From Amia ocellicauda (Eukaryota > Chordata > Actinopteri > Amiiformes > Amiidae), in the NCBI RefSeq assembly GCF_036373705.1, contig NC_089866.1, positions 9,310,001-9,374,000 of the forward strand: a DNA stretch of 64,000 nucleotides, written 5' to 3'. This document shows, piece after piece, positions 10,360 through 23,374 of this stretch. Each line of letters opens with the position of its first letter. The first letter of the stretch is position 1. The position numbers were made by a program, and so were the translations under genes. The notes under the pieces are model-generated. The model searched no databases and was not told where the DNA came from. It worked only from the letters and a program-made list of their open reading frames with translations.

Positions 10360-13300
10360 AGTAAATCGTCACACACTGTAATCCCAGTAATGGTCTAAAC
10401 AGGGATTGTGTGTAACAGGATGATACCATCTGATGGAATTGGAATTGGGTTTGCTTTTTTTGTTTTTTAAATCTGTGATAGATGGTAGTCCAGATGGGAG
10501 GCTCAGAACAACGCTTTCATGCTATTGAGATGAAGGACAGACGTTGCAGCTTTAGTACCTTGCAATTATGACTTCATGGATGCAAAAAATATATATTAAA
10601 AATAAACGTGTCAAAGATTGTAATGAGTAATATGAGAGTCGTGTATGTATATTATCGATCTACCTAATACAATTCCTAGTCTTTTTTTGCCTTAAACAGA
10701 AGGATTATATTTACTACAAGCTGCTAGAACTTGATATACCTAGGTCTCAGTGTTTCAAATAAATAATTGAAATGCATTACAAGAAAAAGAAGCATAACAT
10801 TGATTGTTTTGTTTTTATTATTGTTAAAAGAATAATTTTGTATTCTATGCAACAGTTGTGGTCATTCATTTTACACAATAGTATAATTTACATGTCAACA
10901 TCAATACAAACATGGAATACCATGGATTGGATTAAAGATATTAATATCTGTGCCTCTTCAACCCAGCAATAACTTTACTGCCTTTCCACAAGACTGCAAG
11001 CCACTTAATGTTGCATATAGAGAGGTTTAGAGCTTACAAAGTCAATGGGGACCAGCCTGGATTTGCAAATATTCATAAAAAGCATGAACATGCACTGCAA
11101 GTTACAGACAATGTTTACTAGATATCATAATCAGATTTTTCATCAGGTGCAGTTGATAGGATTCCTGGATAGTTCATGCTGGATAGTTAACAACAGCAAT
11201 TATTATTTAGAAAATAAATACATTACATAAATAAATAAATAAATTACTTAACACTGGAAACTGTTTTAAAAATAAAATACCAAAAATAAAGCTCAGCGGG
11301 TTATATTTAGGTATCCAACAGTCAAAAATATCTCTATAACCCTTAATCTTAAGAAATACACACTGGGAGGTATAGCAACCTCTTTTTCCTTTATTTCACC
11401 TTATTTCTAGAAACTGATTCAAAAAGACTTGGTATAGTCCACAGTTCCAGCTTGACCACCTTAGATATGTGTGTGTGCTTGCACTGCAACTGAAAGTTAG
11501 ATCAATTTGAAGTTGGCATCTTAAAATGCTGTAAGTACTGCTGATGGAAGCACAGAACTACAGAGTGAACCGAGTCAAACTCAACACCGGATGTTGATCT
11601 AGCGAGATTAATTGATGATTGAATATCAAATACAGTAAATTAAGTCTTACTGTAGAAATATTTTGTTTCTAGAAATTATTAGTTTTGTAACACAGCAGGA
11701 CAAAAACAATATGGCATTCCAAAACCCTCTACAACATTGCAGTTTGTCATATCCAGTAGACTCCATATTTTAGTGCTCCCGTCCCATACATTATTTAAGA
11801 TATACTTCCAATGGATATGTTCCATTGACAGTCGATGCATTATACATTTACAACTTCTTACTTCTTGGACTGCATACTATATACATTATACAGGTGGGTT
11901 AGGGGTATCGAAGGCGGTGAAGTTGAACGCTTGAACACTTAATATGAAAACTCAAACTTCACTTGGCAATAAGCAATTGCAGCCCATGGCAAGAACGAAA
12001 CAATTAAAACAGACAATTTACAGCCAGCGTCCTCTGACAGGGGAAACCCTGCGGGCTCCATATTCGATTTAAGAAGAGGATGCGCTACCAGCGATCTTCA
12101 ACGGTATGCGCCTGCAGGATTGGATCTTTAATTCACAAAGTCAGCCGTGTCAGGTCAAGTTCCATGAGACAGGTCTGCAAATGGAGATCGGTTCAAGTGG
12201 AGCCTAGGTTCTGAGCCCACAGTTCTAGACCACCTTGTCGTGAAGTAAATAGCAGGCTTTACACAAAGCTGGTGAGTAGGCAGCCTGCAGGGGGGGAGGG
12301 GGAAGGCACAGACAGAACTGCTCTACACAGAGACGGACGCGACAGTGAATGTCATGTGTGTGTGTGTGTGAGGAGACAATGCTAGAGTGGAGGGCGACAG
12401 AAACACAAGTTCTTCTCAGACTAAAAACAAAAACAAACGCAGCCGAGTCTGAGAAGAGCACGGCTGTACATTTTATTTTTTTGTTTTCGTTTTTTTGTTT
12501 AAACATTACCATTGGTATGTAGAAAACCACGACAGGTATTATTCACAACACAAGTAGCAAAAAAAGCGTGGCTGATTAGTAACAGATGTCTATTAAAGAG
12601 ATCTTGTGAATCCACCTGTGGCGTTAATGATGAAACCTCCCGATTTTCATTTCAGGTGCAAAAAGTAGATATAAACCTAGCACAATGGTGAATACCCTTT
12701 CACTTCTAGCTGGTAGGTCTTGACCTACATCACATTCATAATTAACTAAAACCTCAGTGGTAATCAAGGGTGCTTTTGGATGCTAACGTAGCTCTGTGAA
12801 TGTCATGTTCACCAACCCCACCTGAGTAAAGCACTTTCTGATTCTCTTTAAGACAGATTTTGGTTCTCTATATAAAGTATATAAAACAGACATCCTCCAC
12901 CACCTGGATTTTAGTGGTGGTCCTCAGTGAAAGACCCAAAACAGAGGAGCAGATATTTAGCGGTGAGGCCTAACAGATGAAAATGTCACACCTTCTACCG
13001 AGGGTAAGCACTGCCTCAGTAAGAAAGCGTAATGTCGAGGTCTCTCCCAGGATCTGGTACCCGTTAAGAAGGCTTTTGTTTTTAGTGTACCTACGGCAAG
13101 CGACAGGGACAAACAGTATGTTAAAAAACAGTTCCCATGCTAAGTGTACTATGAATCAGTTACAGCAAAAGACAAGGAAATATATACATTATAACACAAT
13201 CATTATTTTAAAATTCCATGAGGGCCTATGCTTATTGTCCACTTTCATTATCAACAGTATAAAAAAAAAACAAGAATATGAACAGGCTGGTCAGTAATCT

Positions 13301-15901
13301 CCCTTGAGCCTATGTGGCAAGACGCAGTGAACAGATGCTGAACAGGGCAGTGCAGTCAGTGACACACATTAGATTCACCGCACAGACTGGACATATGGCG
13401 AGAGCAAAGCCTGCACCAGATTATAATGATGTCATGCAGGGGGGCAGGATGGCATGACAGCTCTCATGCAAATTTACTTTTACAGCAGAAGAGGTCTGTC
13501 CTTGGTCACAGTTAGGGTTTCCACCTGAACAGTTACCGTGAAGAAATGCTTTTAACTACTTCACTTGTGCATGCTTTCTGAAAAGATGTTTCAGCCCTGG
13601 AAATCACTATCAGACTGGTGCAAACTATGTCCATTAATATGAATAATTGACTGAATGGAAGCATTGCAAAAATAGTACATCAAGTCAGATGGCTGATTGT
13701 GTACATGTTGTATCATTTTCATAAACAGAATCAAAAGGAACAGGCCTGGGAATCAGTAGACAATCAGTCAACACAAGACCAAAACATTCCTGTGGCCATC
13801 CTTCTTACAATTAAAAAACTGTTTTACATGATGAATAACATCTTCTACAGATCTCGGTGACTTTTCCATTATAAAGTACACAAAGTCGCAGTGTTTGTTG
13901 GTATGAATTAAAAAGGCCTTGAACACTTAGCAGGCGCCAGTTTTTACTAACCCTGAACTGAATTGTCACACTCACTACTGGCTCTCCTTTTTACCCCGAC
14001 TGAAAAATATTCAAACAGGAGACCACGCCACAACAGAAAGGTCCAGTGGGCTCCCCTACTTAAATACATATTAAACATATTAAACAGGAATAAACAAGAC
14101 CGAACGTTACAGAGCACAACACGTCTGCTTAAAACAAATAACAGAAATATTAAAATGCCCACAAAAACAACGAAAACATAAAACAAACAGGACAGGACTT
14201 TACTGCACAATTAACTGGTACATCTTCATGTCATAGCTGCTCTCAAAGTTCCTTCCCTTAGTGCCGGCATTTTCAACCCTGTTCCCCTGTCTCTCCTGGT
14301 TTCTTTCTACCTCAGCTCACAAATGCTTATGTGAACTCTTAGTTAGAGTTGCTGACTGACTGTCTTGTAGTGCTGAAACAGCTGGGGAGTTCAGTGTACA
14401 TGTAAAACTACCATAGGAGTGACTTGAAATTAACTTTTAATGGGCTGAAAACAGCTACAAAAGTCTAATTAGGCCAACAATGAGTTCAAGGGAAGTTTTG
14501 ATGAGGGAAGTTCAGCTGGAACAACCAGCAGGCAAACGAGTATGAGCACGAGCACGGTTGTAAAGCCCATTCATTATTGCATATATATCTTCTTGCTCTA
14601 GGTATTAAAATTTCAAATGCAAAACGAAGTGAAAGACTGGCTGGTATTTGTTTTCATTTGAATACTAACAAAACAAAAGATTAATCTCTAGCAGTCATTA
14701 TTATATATTTTAGTTATCTAATTCTTCCAAAGATCTTTTTTTTATGTCTACTCTAACAGAGAACAATATACTTTAGTAAACATGCTGGTGAAACAATTAG
14801 CAGGTGGATCTTCAATCCAGATTCAAAGAGCTGCACTGCTTGATGTCAAACACAGTCTTCTGCATCAGGACTCATTACCATCTCTAACCTGAAACACTAA
14901 ATTGTGCAACCCACAGGAACAATTAAAACAAAGGTTTTAAACATGTCAAAATAAATAAATCTCAGGTTCTTCCTTCACTATTTTAACAGTAAGTTATACT
15001 TCTACTAACATTATGTTTGCAGCAGGACTGATGATGTCACTAGCTAATTTGCTGTTCTTTGTTTTTTGTATATGCCAAAAGCCCTTAATATTAAGATCAA
15101 AAACATGAAACAATCTCATTATGATATGCTGTCAGGGTGATGTGTGTATGCATTTCACAACCACATAAGCCAGTTGTTCAGTTAAGAGAGTCATTCGGAA
15201 ATAAACACCACATTTTTTTCAACAACAAACAAAAAACGCTTGTGTGTGACAATGCGTCTGCTCTCGTCAGGTGAATACAAGTGGATGGCCCTTGTTGCTG
15301 GTCTTCATATTAGTGTGGGATTCACATTTGAGGCCACACTGCTATATGATGTGGTTTACAATTTGAAAATCGTGCCCTGTACCGCTATCTCTGCTTCAGT
15401 CCAACATACACTATATTACCTAAAGTGTTGGACTAGAAAAACAAGTTCTGTTCACAAAACACCAGTTGGTACCCAATGTCTGACATCATCCTGTGGATAT
15501 ACTGGGCCATTCCTCCCACAGGGCAGAAGTCCAGTCCTATACAACCAGAGCCAGGCTTGTCCAATGACTTAAGGTAACAGTGTATACTGGATCCAAAATA
15601 ATCTGCCTGAATGAGATAGACTTTAAAAACACACTGACACGGGTGGAAACTCCCTCTGAACTAAATCCAGCTGGAATTCATACCTCTGAGCACTAACCAG
15701 AGACGGACAGGGACATCCCTTTGAAACAGTTGGTTGCTTCCCATAAACTACCTTCTCAAAAGAATTAGATGAACTTGTGGAGATGTAGTTATAGAAAGAT
15801 TCAGGTCCTACACAAAACAATCAAAAACAACTAATAAAATTAAAATATTGCCAATACTACTGTATCAAGGTGCAATCGGTTTCAGTTCACGCCACAATAT
15901 A
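10360..15901. other. Long AT-rich non-coding interval between POLR3K and CDIP1
   Basis: I see no coding exon, tRNA or rRNA. ORFs are short, low in complexity and without family resemblance. Part of the right portion may be CDIP1 3' UTR, because CDIP1 is transcribed towards it. A (TG)n tract lies near 12355-12371. A short fragment near 15409-15435 (CACTATATTACCTAAAGTGT) resembles the tip of another Tc1/mariner-type MITE but has no visible partner. Confidence 0.5.
12411..12457. repeat. Perfect 12-bp inverted repeat, 23-nt loop
   Basis: TCTTCTCAGACT at 12411-12422 is exactly complementary to AGTCTGAGAAGA at 12446-12457. The A-rich loop contains CG near its end. If it lies in a long CDIP1 3' UTR it would form a stem-loop in the RNA; otherwise it is unexplained. 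Confidence 0.6.
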
Positions 15902-16818
15902 CAGTACTGTGCGAAAGTTTTAGGCAGGTGTGAAATGCTGTAATGTAAGAAGAATGCTTTCAAAAATAGACATGTTAATAGATTATATTTATCAATTACA
16001 AAATCCAAAGTGAGTGAACAGAAAAAAAATCTACATCAAATCAATATTTGGTGTGACCACCCTTTGCCTTCAAAACAGCATCAATTCTTCTAGGTACACT
16101 TGCACACAGTTTTTGAAGGAACTCGGCAGGTAAGTTGGCCCAAACATCTTGGAGAACCACAGCTCTTCTGTGGATGCATGCAGCCTCAGTTGCTTCTCTC
16201 TCTTCATGTAATCCCAGACAGACTCGATGTTGAGATCAGGGCTCTGTGGGGGCCATACCATCACTTTCAGGACTTCTTGTTCTTCTTGACGCTGAAGATT
16301 GTTGCCCGTTTCTTTGTGCTTCTTCAAAAGAGCTTGGACAGCACATCTGGAAACCCCTGTCTGCCTTGTGTCTTGTTGCTGTGCTCAGTCTTGCCATGGT
16401 GTCTGACTTTTGACAGTAAACTGTCTTCAGCAACCTCACCTTGTTAGCTGAGTTTGGCTGTTCCTCACCCAGTTTTATTCCTCCTACACAGCTGTTTCTG
16501 TTTCAGTTAATGATTGCGTTTCACCCTACATATTGAATTGATGATCATTAGCACCTGTTTGGTATAATTGTTTAATCAAACACCTGACTATATGCCTACA
16601 AAATCCCTGACTTTGTGCAAGTGTACCTAGAAGAATTGATGCTGTTTTGAAGGCAAAGGGTGGTCACACAAATATGGATTTGATTAAAAATTTTCTTCTG
16701 TTCACTCACTTTGCATTTAGTTAATTGATAAATATAATCTATTAACATGTCTATTTTTGAACGCATTCTTACTTTACAGCATTATATCACACCTGCCTAA
16801 AACTTTTGCACAGTACTG
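15902..16818 (-). mobile_element. Internally deleted Tc1/mariner element, second family
   Basis: The inverted termini start CAGTACTGTGCGAAAGTTTT and end with the near-complement, flanked by TA on both sides (15900-15901, 16819-16820). The inverted repeats extend about 130 bp. The 917-bp interior keeps only scraps of a minus-strand transposase: an N-terminal piece near 16390-16290 (MARLSTATRHKADRGFQMCC) and a C-terminal piece near 16260-16070 (MVWPPQSPDLNIESVWDYMK). The region between them, including the first two catalytic aspartates, is gone. The family differs from copies 1 and 2 in both termini and protein. Confidence 0.88.
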
Positions 16819-17560
16819 TACATGCCTCCAGGTCTACCAAGTGTTACCGTACATTTAAAAGGGATATTCGGTTACCAGGTGACAGACATCTTGTTTAATT
16901 CAAGATGGTAATACACAGGCTAAAAATACATCCAGATCTCATGGCTAGTTCCTTCAGAACACAGACTGTACTGACACCACAGAGAGCCTGGCCCAACATG
17001 ATTCAATATTAAAACAATAAATACAAATCAAACCATATTAAAACTGCACCTGATTGAAAGCATCTCTGTATTTCCTACTATCTGACACGCACCGTTTCAC
17101 AGAAACAAAAATAAATAGTAACTTGGTGATACAGTCATTATGTATTGTAAGTGTTCAAAAGCCTTTAATTTGTATGTTAGCCTTTTTCTTCTGGTTGAAA
17201 CTCAAGATGTTTAAGAGTAACATAGCACCATATCCACATGTACATGAAGGAATTTCACTCCCTGTTATTTTCTTTGTCCTTATTTTCTGATTGTGACTTT
17301 CTTCCTAACTGTAAAGGTTATTGCCCCTAGTTCACACTGGGGCGTGCCCAGAGGTATGAATCCAGTCACTGCACTTTTACAGAACTTACAATTCTTACCA
17401 AATATAAAACACTTTATAATTTATTTCATAAATCCCTTTTGTTTTTTTGTTGCTTTTTATTTTACTCAGATATATTATTCCTCCAATAAGCACCCACTGT
17501 TAATCTAGACCTTAAAAATTAATTGAAGTATGTGTTTGGATGTATACAAGTATCAATTTA

Positions 17561-17615
17561 TGTGTGTGTATATATATATATTATATATATACATACATAC
17601 ATACACACACACACA
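17561..17615. repeat. (TG)n(TA)n(CATA)n(CA)n microsatellite
   Basis: This compound simple repeat lies about 170 bp downstream of the CDIP1 stop codon, in its likely 3' UTR or flank. Confidence 0.9.
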
Positions 17616-17783
17616 GAGATATATACAAGTGTGTGTAAAATGCATTTTGGCTACCTAGAATAAGCGCTATGGTGGCAGGGATTCCAAAGGAAACATAGAA
17701 GGCCAAATGTAAATAAAAAGCTGTAACTACCACAGACATACTCAGACAATCCCCAAGGGGAGTTTCAGTGTGGCAGGGCACTG

Positions 17784-20296
17784 TTAGCAGATGCGCTTGT
17801 ATGAGTAGATGTGGCCCTTGCAGTAGGGACAGGTGTGCGTCACGTCCTTGAGGTCGTCGATCACGCAAGGGATCAAGCAGCAGCCCAGGTCACAGCTGGT
17901 AAGAGGAGAGACACAGCCAGGGTAATGAGAAATGCTCCGATCGAGGAGAACGTGAATAAGCACCATCCCTGTCCCGAATGTGTCGAGGTCTCTTACCCCA
18001 CAAAGAAGCAGAAGAGACAGAAGACCATGTTCATCAAGCCGATTTCGTGGGAGATCTTGGTGATGATGGCCTGCTGGCAGTGGTGGCACACGGTCTGTAC
18101 CGGCGCAGTCTGGAACATCTCCCCCTGTAGCACGGTCACCGTGGTGGCAGCACCTGGGGGCACGATCACCGTGGCTGTGTGCCCGCCGGGGGACGGGTAG
18201 TGGCCGAGGCCAGGGGTGTACTGTCCAGGGACGAGATTAGGGTAGGGTCCTGGTGGAATGTAGAATCCAGCTACAGGATGAGAGAGGCAAGAAGACTGGA
18301 TTACAGCTGCCCAGGGAAAATACAAATCCTGATCCTGGCCTTTCTGCTGAGCTGAACTGTAGTGTGTGATTGTGATTAAAAATAATAATAATAATAATAA
18401 ATGGCTACTGATTTTATTCCTGCCTTGCGCCCGCTCCGGCTTCCCCACAACCCTCACCAGGATAAGCAGTTTCGAAAATGGATGGATGGATGGATAGATG
18501 GATGGATGGATAGCTACTGATTTTATGCACAACACCATAGAGTAACCCAAACACCCTAGTTTTCTATTATAATTTTATCCTCTTCCAAGCTGATTTTAAA
18601 TACAAGAATCTAAAATCTACAGTAGATCATAAACATTCATACTGGTCAGATGACATGTTCCACTTCATTCTTCCTGTCATACCAAACTTCACTGGTGGAG
18701 GGAGAGAGAGAACATTTTCCTCTCAGTTTTCCTGCAGGTCGGCCCATGACAGGAGGGACGTACCGTGGTCAGGGTGTGGCATGGCGCCGTCTCCTGGGAC
18801 GTGAGGGGGGATGAACCCGGGCTGGGGGGGTTCGTATGGCGGGGGCCCATACTCTGGAGGAATGGGATGTCCCTGTGGGGGGCCAGTAGTCACAGGAAGA
18901 GGGCCTGCTCAAGGCATAAACAAAGCATTACAAAACACAGACGAGCATCCACAACAGTCCCGTGCTTTTGACTGGGACTGGGGCTCTTAATTCTGTAATA
19001 ACTCAGTGTGAGGACCAGGGCGTGTCTTCAGGAATTACCTCCTTCCTGTACCCCTGTATGAATTAAATCACCACAGAACTGCTTACAAATGCCAGCCTCT
19101 GTCAAAGCGGTATGCAGAAAGTGCATCATGCTGCGTTTCTCCAAGACTGCTGTCACAAGCATTTTGTTTCTCACACCAATGAACTGGAAAGCAGTAAATG
19201 AAGGACTGAGGACACCATTTTCTTATTTTGTGTTAAAATGGGTCTCAGTAGGAGGTTTATCAGGCCTGCTAAAGTATTTGACAACGGCTATGAAATGCAG
19301 TTTTACTGAAGTTAAGACACAAGACTGTAATGCCAAATGGGATAAAAAGAAAATTGTAGAACCACCAGTGTTTATCCTCACTTTAAAAAAAAAAAAAGAA
19401 AAAAGAAAATGCTTTTCTGTGAAGCAAGAAGTGAAATGGCCATATCATATATAGAGAACTACACTGAAATGTTTGCAAAGCTCACTTTATAATGGGGAAA
19501 AGGGGACATGGCTGTTTCCTGACATGTCCACCTCTATTCAAGGTATCCTTGGTTACGTGTCCCATAAGCCTTTCCCCAACACGCGGCCCGCGAAACACCC
19601 CCCTTACTAGCAACAACACCGTCAGCCCCCCACCCCCCCCACTCTTACCGGAGAAAACACCGTTATCCCCCAACACCCCCCCCCAGCTCTTACTGGCGAA
19701 AATACTGTAAGCCCACCAAACGTTACCCGAGATCAAAATTGGCCCGAGGTCAAACCTTGTTGCCGACCCCTGCCCTACACTGTCCTCTCTGGTGAAGCTA
19801 ATTTATACAGAGTCTCACATTGTATTCTTCAATGCCCAAGTCATTCATGCTTCTCTCCTCTAGAAGAGGAAGAGGCCCTGCCAGCAGAAAATGAAAACTT
19901 TCCCAATTGAGACATGGTCAATGCGTGTTGTTTACTGTGGCACACCAGTGCTCGGACGCTACCCTTGTGAGTCTCTGCCACGACTCTTGCATATCTACTC
20001 AACATTTTCACAATGGAGGTTGCAACAGCAATAAATGTTTGGTAAATTCCACTTTTTTTTCTTCTAGGACATACATAGCAGTCACATTTTGGTGCTCTGA
20101 CCTTCATCAAGCTGCATCCAAGTCACACAGTGGAAATATACAATACCACAGAAAGGTTAGACGTTCTAGAGTGAAACGGGGTACTTGTATTGGCTCCTGT
20201 GCTGCACGTACTCGAGACAGGTGGCTGACCATTCTTCTCCTCAATCAGGGGGGCGCTGGGACCTCCGGGGTAGGGAGGAGGGGGGTCGTTGGACAT
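17784..20296 (-). CDS. CDIP1: Cell death-inducing p53-target protein 1 (LITAF-like)
   Basis: Four minus-strand coding exons (20296-20212, 18904-18764, 18270-17997, 17895-17784) join to 612 nt, or 203 residues; the human protein is about 208. CDIP1 is a pro-apoptotic late-endosomal/lysosomal LITAF-family protein linked to p53 and TNF signalling. The start [20 protein letters not shown] carries a PPPY motif (NEDD4-type WW ligand) and a PSAP motif (TSG101 ligand). Residues 30-125 are rich in proline, glycine and tyrosine. The LITAF domain has CHHC at 137-140, a hydrophobic hairpin at about 154-178 ([20 protein letters not shown]) and CPYC at 189-192, ending HIYSYKRIC. Splice sites are canonical (gtacgt, gtacgt, gtaaga; acceptors ag). 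An acceptor just 5' of the start codon exon (ttgcag) shows that the first exon is non-coding. No disabling change is visible. Confidence 0.97.
18418..18512 (+). mobile_element. 5'-truncated non-LTR retroposon stub with (GGAT)n tail
   Basis: About 95 bp, starting TCCTGCCTTGCGCCCGCTCC and ending in a run of GGAT/GATG repeats, is bounded by the perfect 14-bp direct repeat GCTACTGATTTTAT at 18404-18417 and 18513-18526. The CTTGCGCCC, CTCCGG, GGATAAGCAG and AAAATGGATGGATGG modules match the 3' end of a widespread fish LINE/SINE family. A short insert, simple tail and long target duplication are the signature of target-primed reverse transcription. It lies in CDIP1 intron 2. Confidence 0.85.
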
Positions 20297-22120
20297 GTTT
20301 GCCTGCTCGGTTGTCACAGCCCTGCAACACGACACCCAACACCACTCTGTTAGGAACTCCATTCACAGCTTGTTTTTATGGCTCATTTATGATTCTCATT
20401 TCAATAACAATAACAAAGGGAAATCTGATCTATGTCTCCCACTAGCGTTGACTGTCGGCATCGATAGGTAGCAGGCAATACTGAAAGAGCTTGCTTCAGA
20501 AGGGCCAGGATTGTGGTCTTCAGACACACGCTGCTCAGATTCAGCAACACGGTCGCTGTTGTGTGCATGGGTCTCACAAGGAGGCATGTCGAGAAGTGTG
20601 AGTTCAGGAGTGGCTGGCCTATTCTTTACAATGCAGAACAGCAAATCCCCAAATAAACAGGTGAATAAATCTAGCCGTGAAGTCATACTGGTGGCGTCTG
20701 GTGCTGCTCTCCCCCACCCAAACCTGATATAACCTCAGTGCTGTTTCAGGAGGGTTTAACCCAGAAAAAGATGACAGTAAAAGTTAAGCTCGGTATAGAC
20801 AGATTAACATAGGCTACTGTTGCAAAAGAACGGGATGGACACTGGCATCCCCAGAGAGACTGCCCACCTGCCACTGTACACGATCAAAGGGGGAGGTTTC
20901 AGCAGAGCTGGAAATGTAGAACAATTCACAGCAGGAGAAGCTGACAGTCAGACTCCCTCGACAACAGTGAGGAATAACTGATGTTCTCCAACGCCTTTAC
21001 GAGCATGTCAGCAAGGATGACCCAGAGGAAAGAAATGGACTTTGGTATGAATTACCTGCCGATGACAATGTGATCCTGGAAGTCAGATGCGTATCACGGG
21101 GTGGTTCTGGCAAGTAGAAACACCGCTCAGTTCAGCAGGTCTTCTGGGACAAGGGGAAAGAAAAGAGAGATAAAATGATGACAGTAATTGTGAAAGAGTT
21201 GCGACGTCTGGAACAAGTGCCACGTTCATGACAGGGCCCCGGTTATGTATCACTTAGCGCTCACTGAGCCACTGTGCAGACGCAGCTCCTCAAGCACAAT
21301 TAATAGCCACTGGGTCTTCAAACAGGCCGATGCAGGTTGTACAGCTTCAGAGAGGCTGTTTGTGCTAGGATGAGCTGGGACTGACTGGTTACAGACAGCT
21401 TGAGGAATCACAAGAAGACTGCATTTTTAACACTGCTCTGGGAGATATTTCACAGAAAGGTAACCAAAAGGTAAACCCCTCAGTATCAGGTAATGGTGTC
21501 TGCATGCTGATATACATGTCCACTTACATGAAGCAGATCAATATGTGCCATGTTATAGTGCAGTGTTGTTCTATGATAAGAGAAAGCACAGTAAAGCCAC
21601 AATAAGAATTAAGGACAGTCCAGCATGAAAACAGACCATTCAATATATCATATATCTGCCTATACTATGTACTATGGATTACAATGTATCACATTCAATA
21701 GCATAACATGGCAGATCATTCTGTGACGAAGTGTCCATTCTAAATCATTTTTTATTAGGTTTCCAATACAACCCAGTGTCCTGATGTCTGTTCTAGGGTC
21801 AAGATTTATACTCCCTTCACTCTCATTCTCCTTCATATTTCCACTGAGCAGGCTGCACAAAGACAGGCACACTAGCCTTCCTATCATGCCTCAGTCCTGC
21901 CCAGCAGTCAACCTATTCAGGCTAATGGGAGCTCTGTCTCCTTGCCCAACGCCATAAATTATACTACACTCGTCTACCTTATACTGGGAATCAGGGGAGT
22001 GTATGACAAAACAGAGCCCACTTTAAATCAGATGTGAATGTTATAGTTTATGAACTCGATGCATTTATACAGCCATTTTAATTTAATGTGAATGTGAGGT
22101 TTTCCTTGGCCTGCGAATTA

Positions 22121-22155
<35 letters not shown>

Positions 22156-23084
22156 CAGGTGTGGAAAAAGCTGAGCAGCATGTGGCTGTCAGTATTATTG
22201 CACAGAATCAAGCTAAGAGCCACTTTGCCCCCCTCCCCATCATTCCCTGAAGGGAACAATGCTGTTTGAAAGAACATCCTATTAAGCGCGTGCGCCTCGA
22301 ACACTGACCACATCCTTACTGATCCCCACCCCACACACCACCTCAGATCTTAACCCACTTGCGGGTTCTAAAATAACTCTTCACCTGAATTAGCGTCCCA
22401 CTGCAGGATTACAAATATGCCATTTCCTTCCACATCGTCCACTTTCATACCACAGTGTAAACAATCACACCCGACCCTATTGTCCCTGGTGTTGTTTTTT
22501 TTAATCTCCATTAATAAAAGTTGTTTTATATGAAAAATGGAAGTAATGGAAAATATCAAATTATTTGGCCCAGATTACCTAACCCTTAGGAATCCAGTTC
22601 AAGATCACCTTCAGAGGCCTGTTAAATTAGGATAATATATGTTTTTCAAGCATCTTAAATGTTTGAGATATAGTATGTCAAACTGGGTCCTTTACGGGTT
22701 AAAAGTAGGGGAAGAAAAATGCTGTGTGCTTTAATTATTAATCATAATGAATATCCATAAGAATGAAAAGCAAAGATTTTACAAAAGGACGCACTGCTTT
22801 AAACAAGGGGATGCAGGGCACCTGTGTAGTTGAAGCCACATGGTTCACATCACTAGAAACCCAGCAAGAAAAATATGTTGAAGGGTCGCTTGTTTGTAAT
22901 CTTGTTTCTGTTCTTATCTCAATCTTTGGTTTTAAAGCTAAGTATAATGAAAACTACTTAAATGACCACACACACATCTGGGAGGCAGAAAGTAAACAGA
23001 GTTTGAAAAGTAAACAGCAAAATCACTTTTAATCCCACTAAAATTATGCCTCAATGTTTCTCAGACCTTCATGACTGTTTAGAT
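20297..23084. other. 5' intron of CDIP1, left part
   Basis: This interval separates the CDIP1 start-codon exon from its probable non-coding first exon. A (TA)n(GT)n microsatellite lies at about 22121-22155. I see no other coding exon, RNA gene or mobile element here. Confidence 0.5.
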
Positions 23085-23366
23085 CAGGGCTGTCAGACTC
23101 CAGTCCTGGGGGGATGCAGTGTCTGCTGTTTTTTGTTCCAACAGGAGATCCCAATTATTTAATTAAACTAATTATCTAAAACTTTCATATTTCATCTTAA
23201 AATGTGTTAATTACCAAAACACTGAACCCAGGAACATTTCAGAGTCTGGGGAGAAGTGTTCAATTCATCCAGTTAATTGTTTAATTACATCAATTAAGCC
23301 AAGAGCTGGGCTGCAACAAAACTCAAAAGACACTGCAGCCCCCCAGGACTGAAGTCTGACACCCTG
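23085..23366. mobile_element. hAT-type MITE, copy 1
   Basis: This 282-bp element has imperfect terminal inverted repeats of about 28 bp (left CAGGGCTGTCAGACTCCAGT; right end the complement of CAGGGTGTCAGACTTCAGTC). It is flanked by 8-bp near-direct repeats GTTTAGAT (23077-23084) and GTTTAGAG (23367-23374). The interior is AT-rich without an ORF. An 8-bp duplication with CAGGG termini is typical of hAT elements, and the TA in the middle of the duplication fits the Buster group. It lies in the CDIP1 5' intron. Confidence 0.85.
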
Positions 23367-23374
23367 GTTTAGAG

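Noticed and set aside
17993-18550. 185-codon minus-strand ORF read as one protein
   Set aside because: Only the part from 18270 to 17997 is CDIP1 exon 3; the upstream part is intron plus a retroposon tail.
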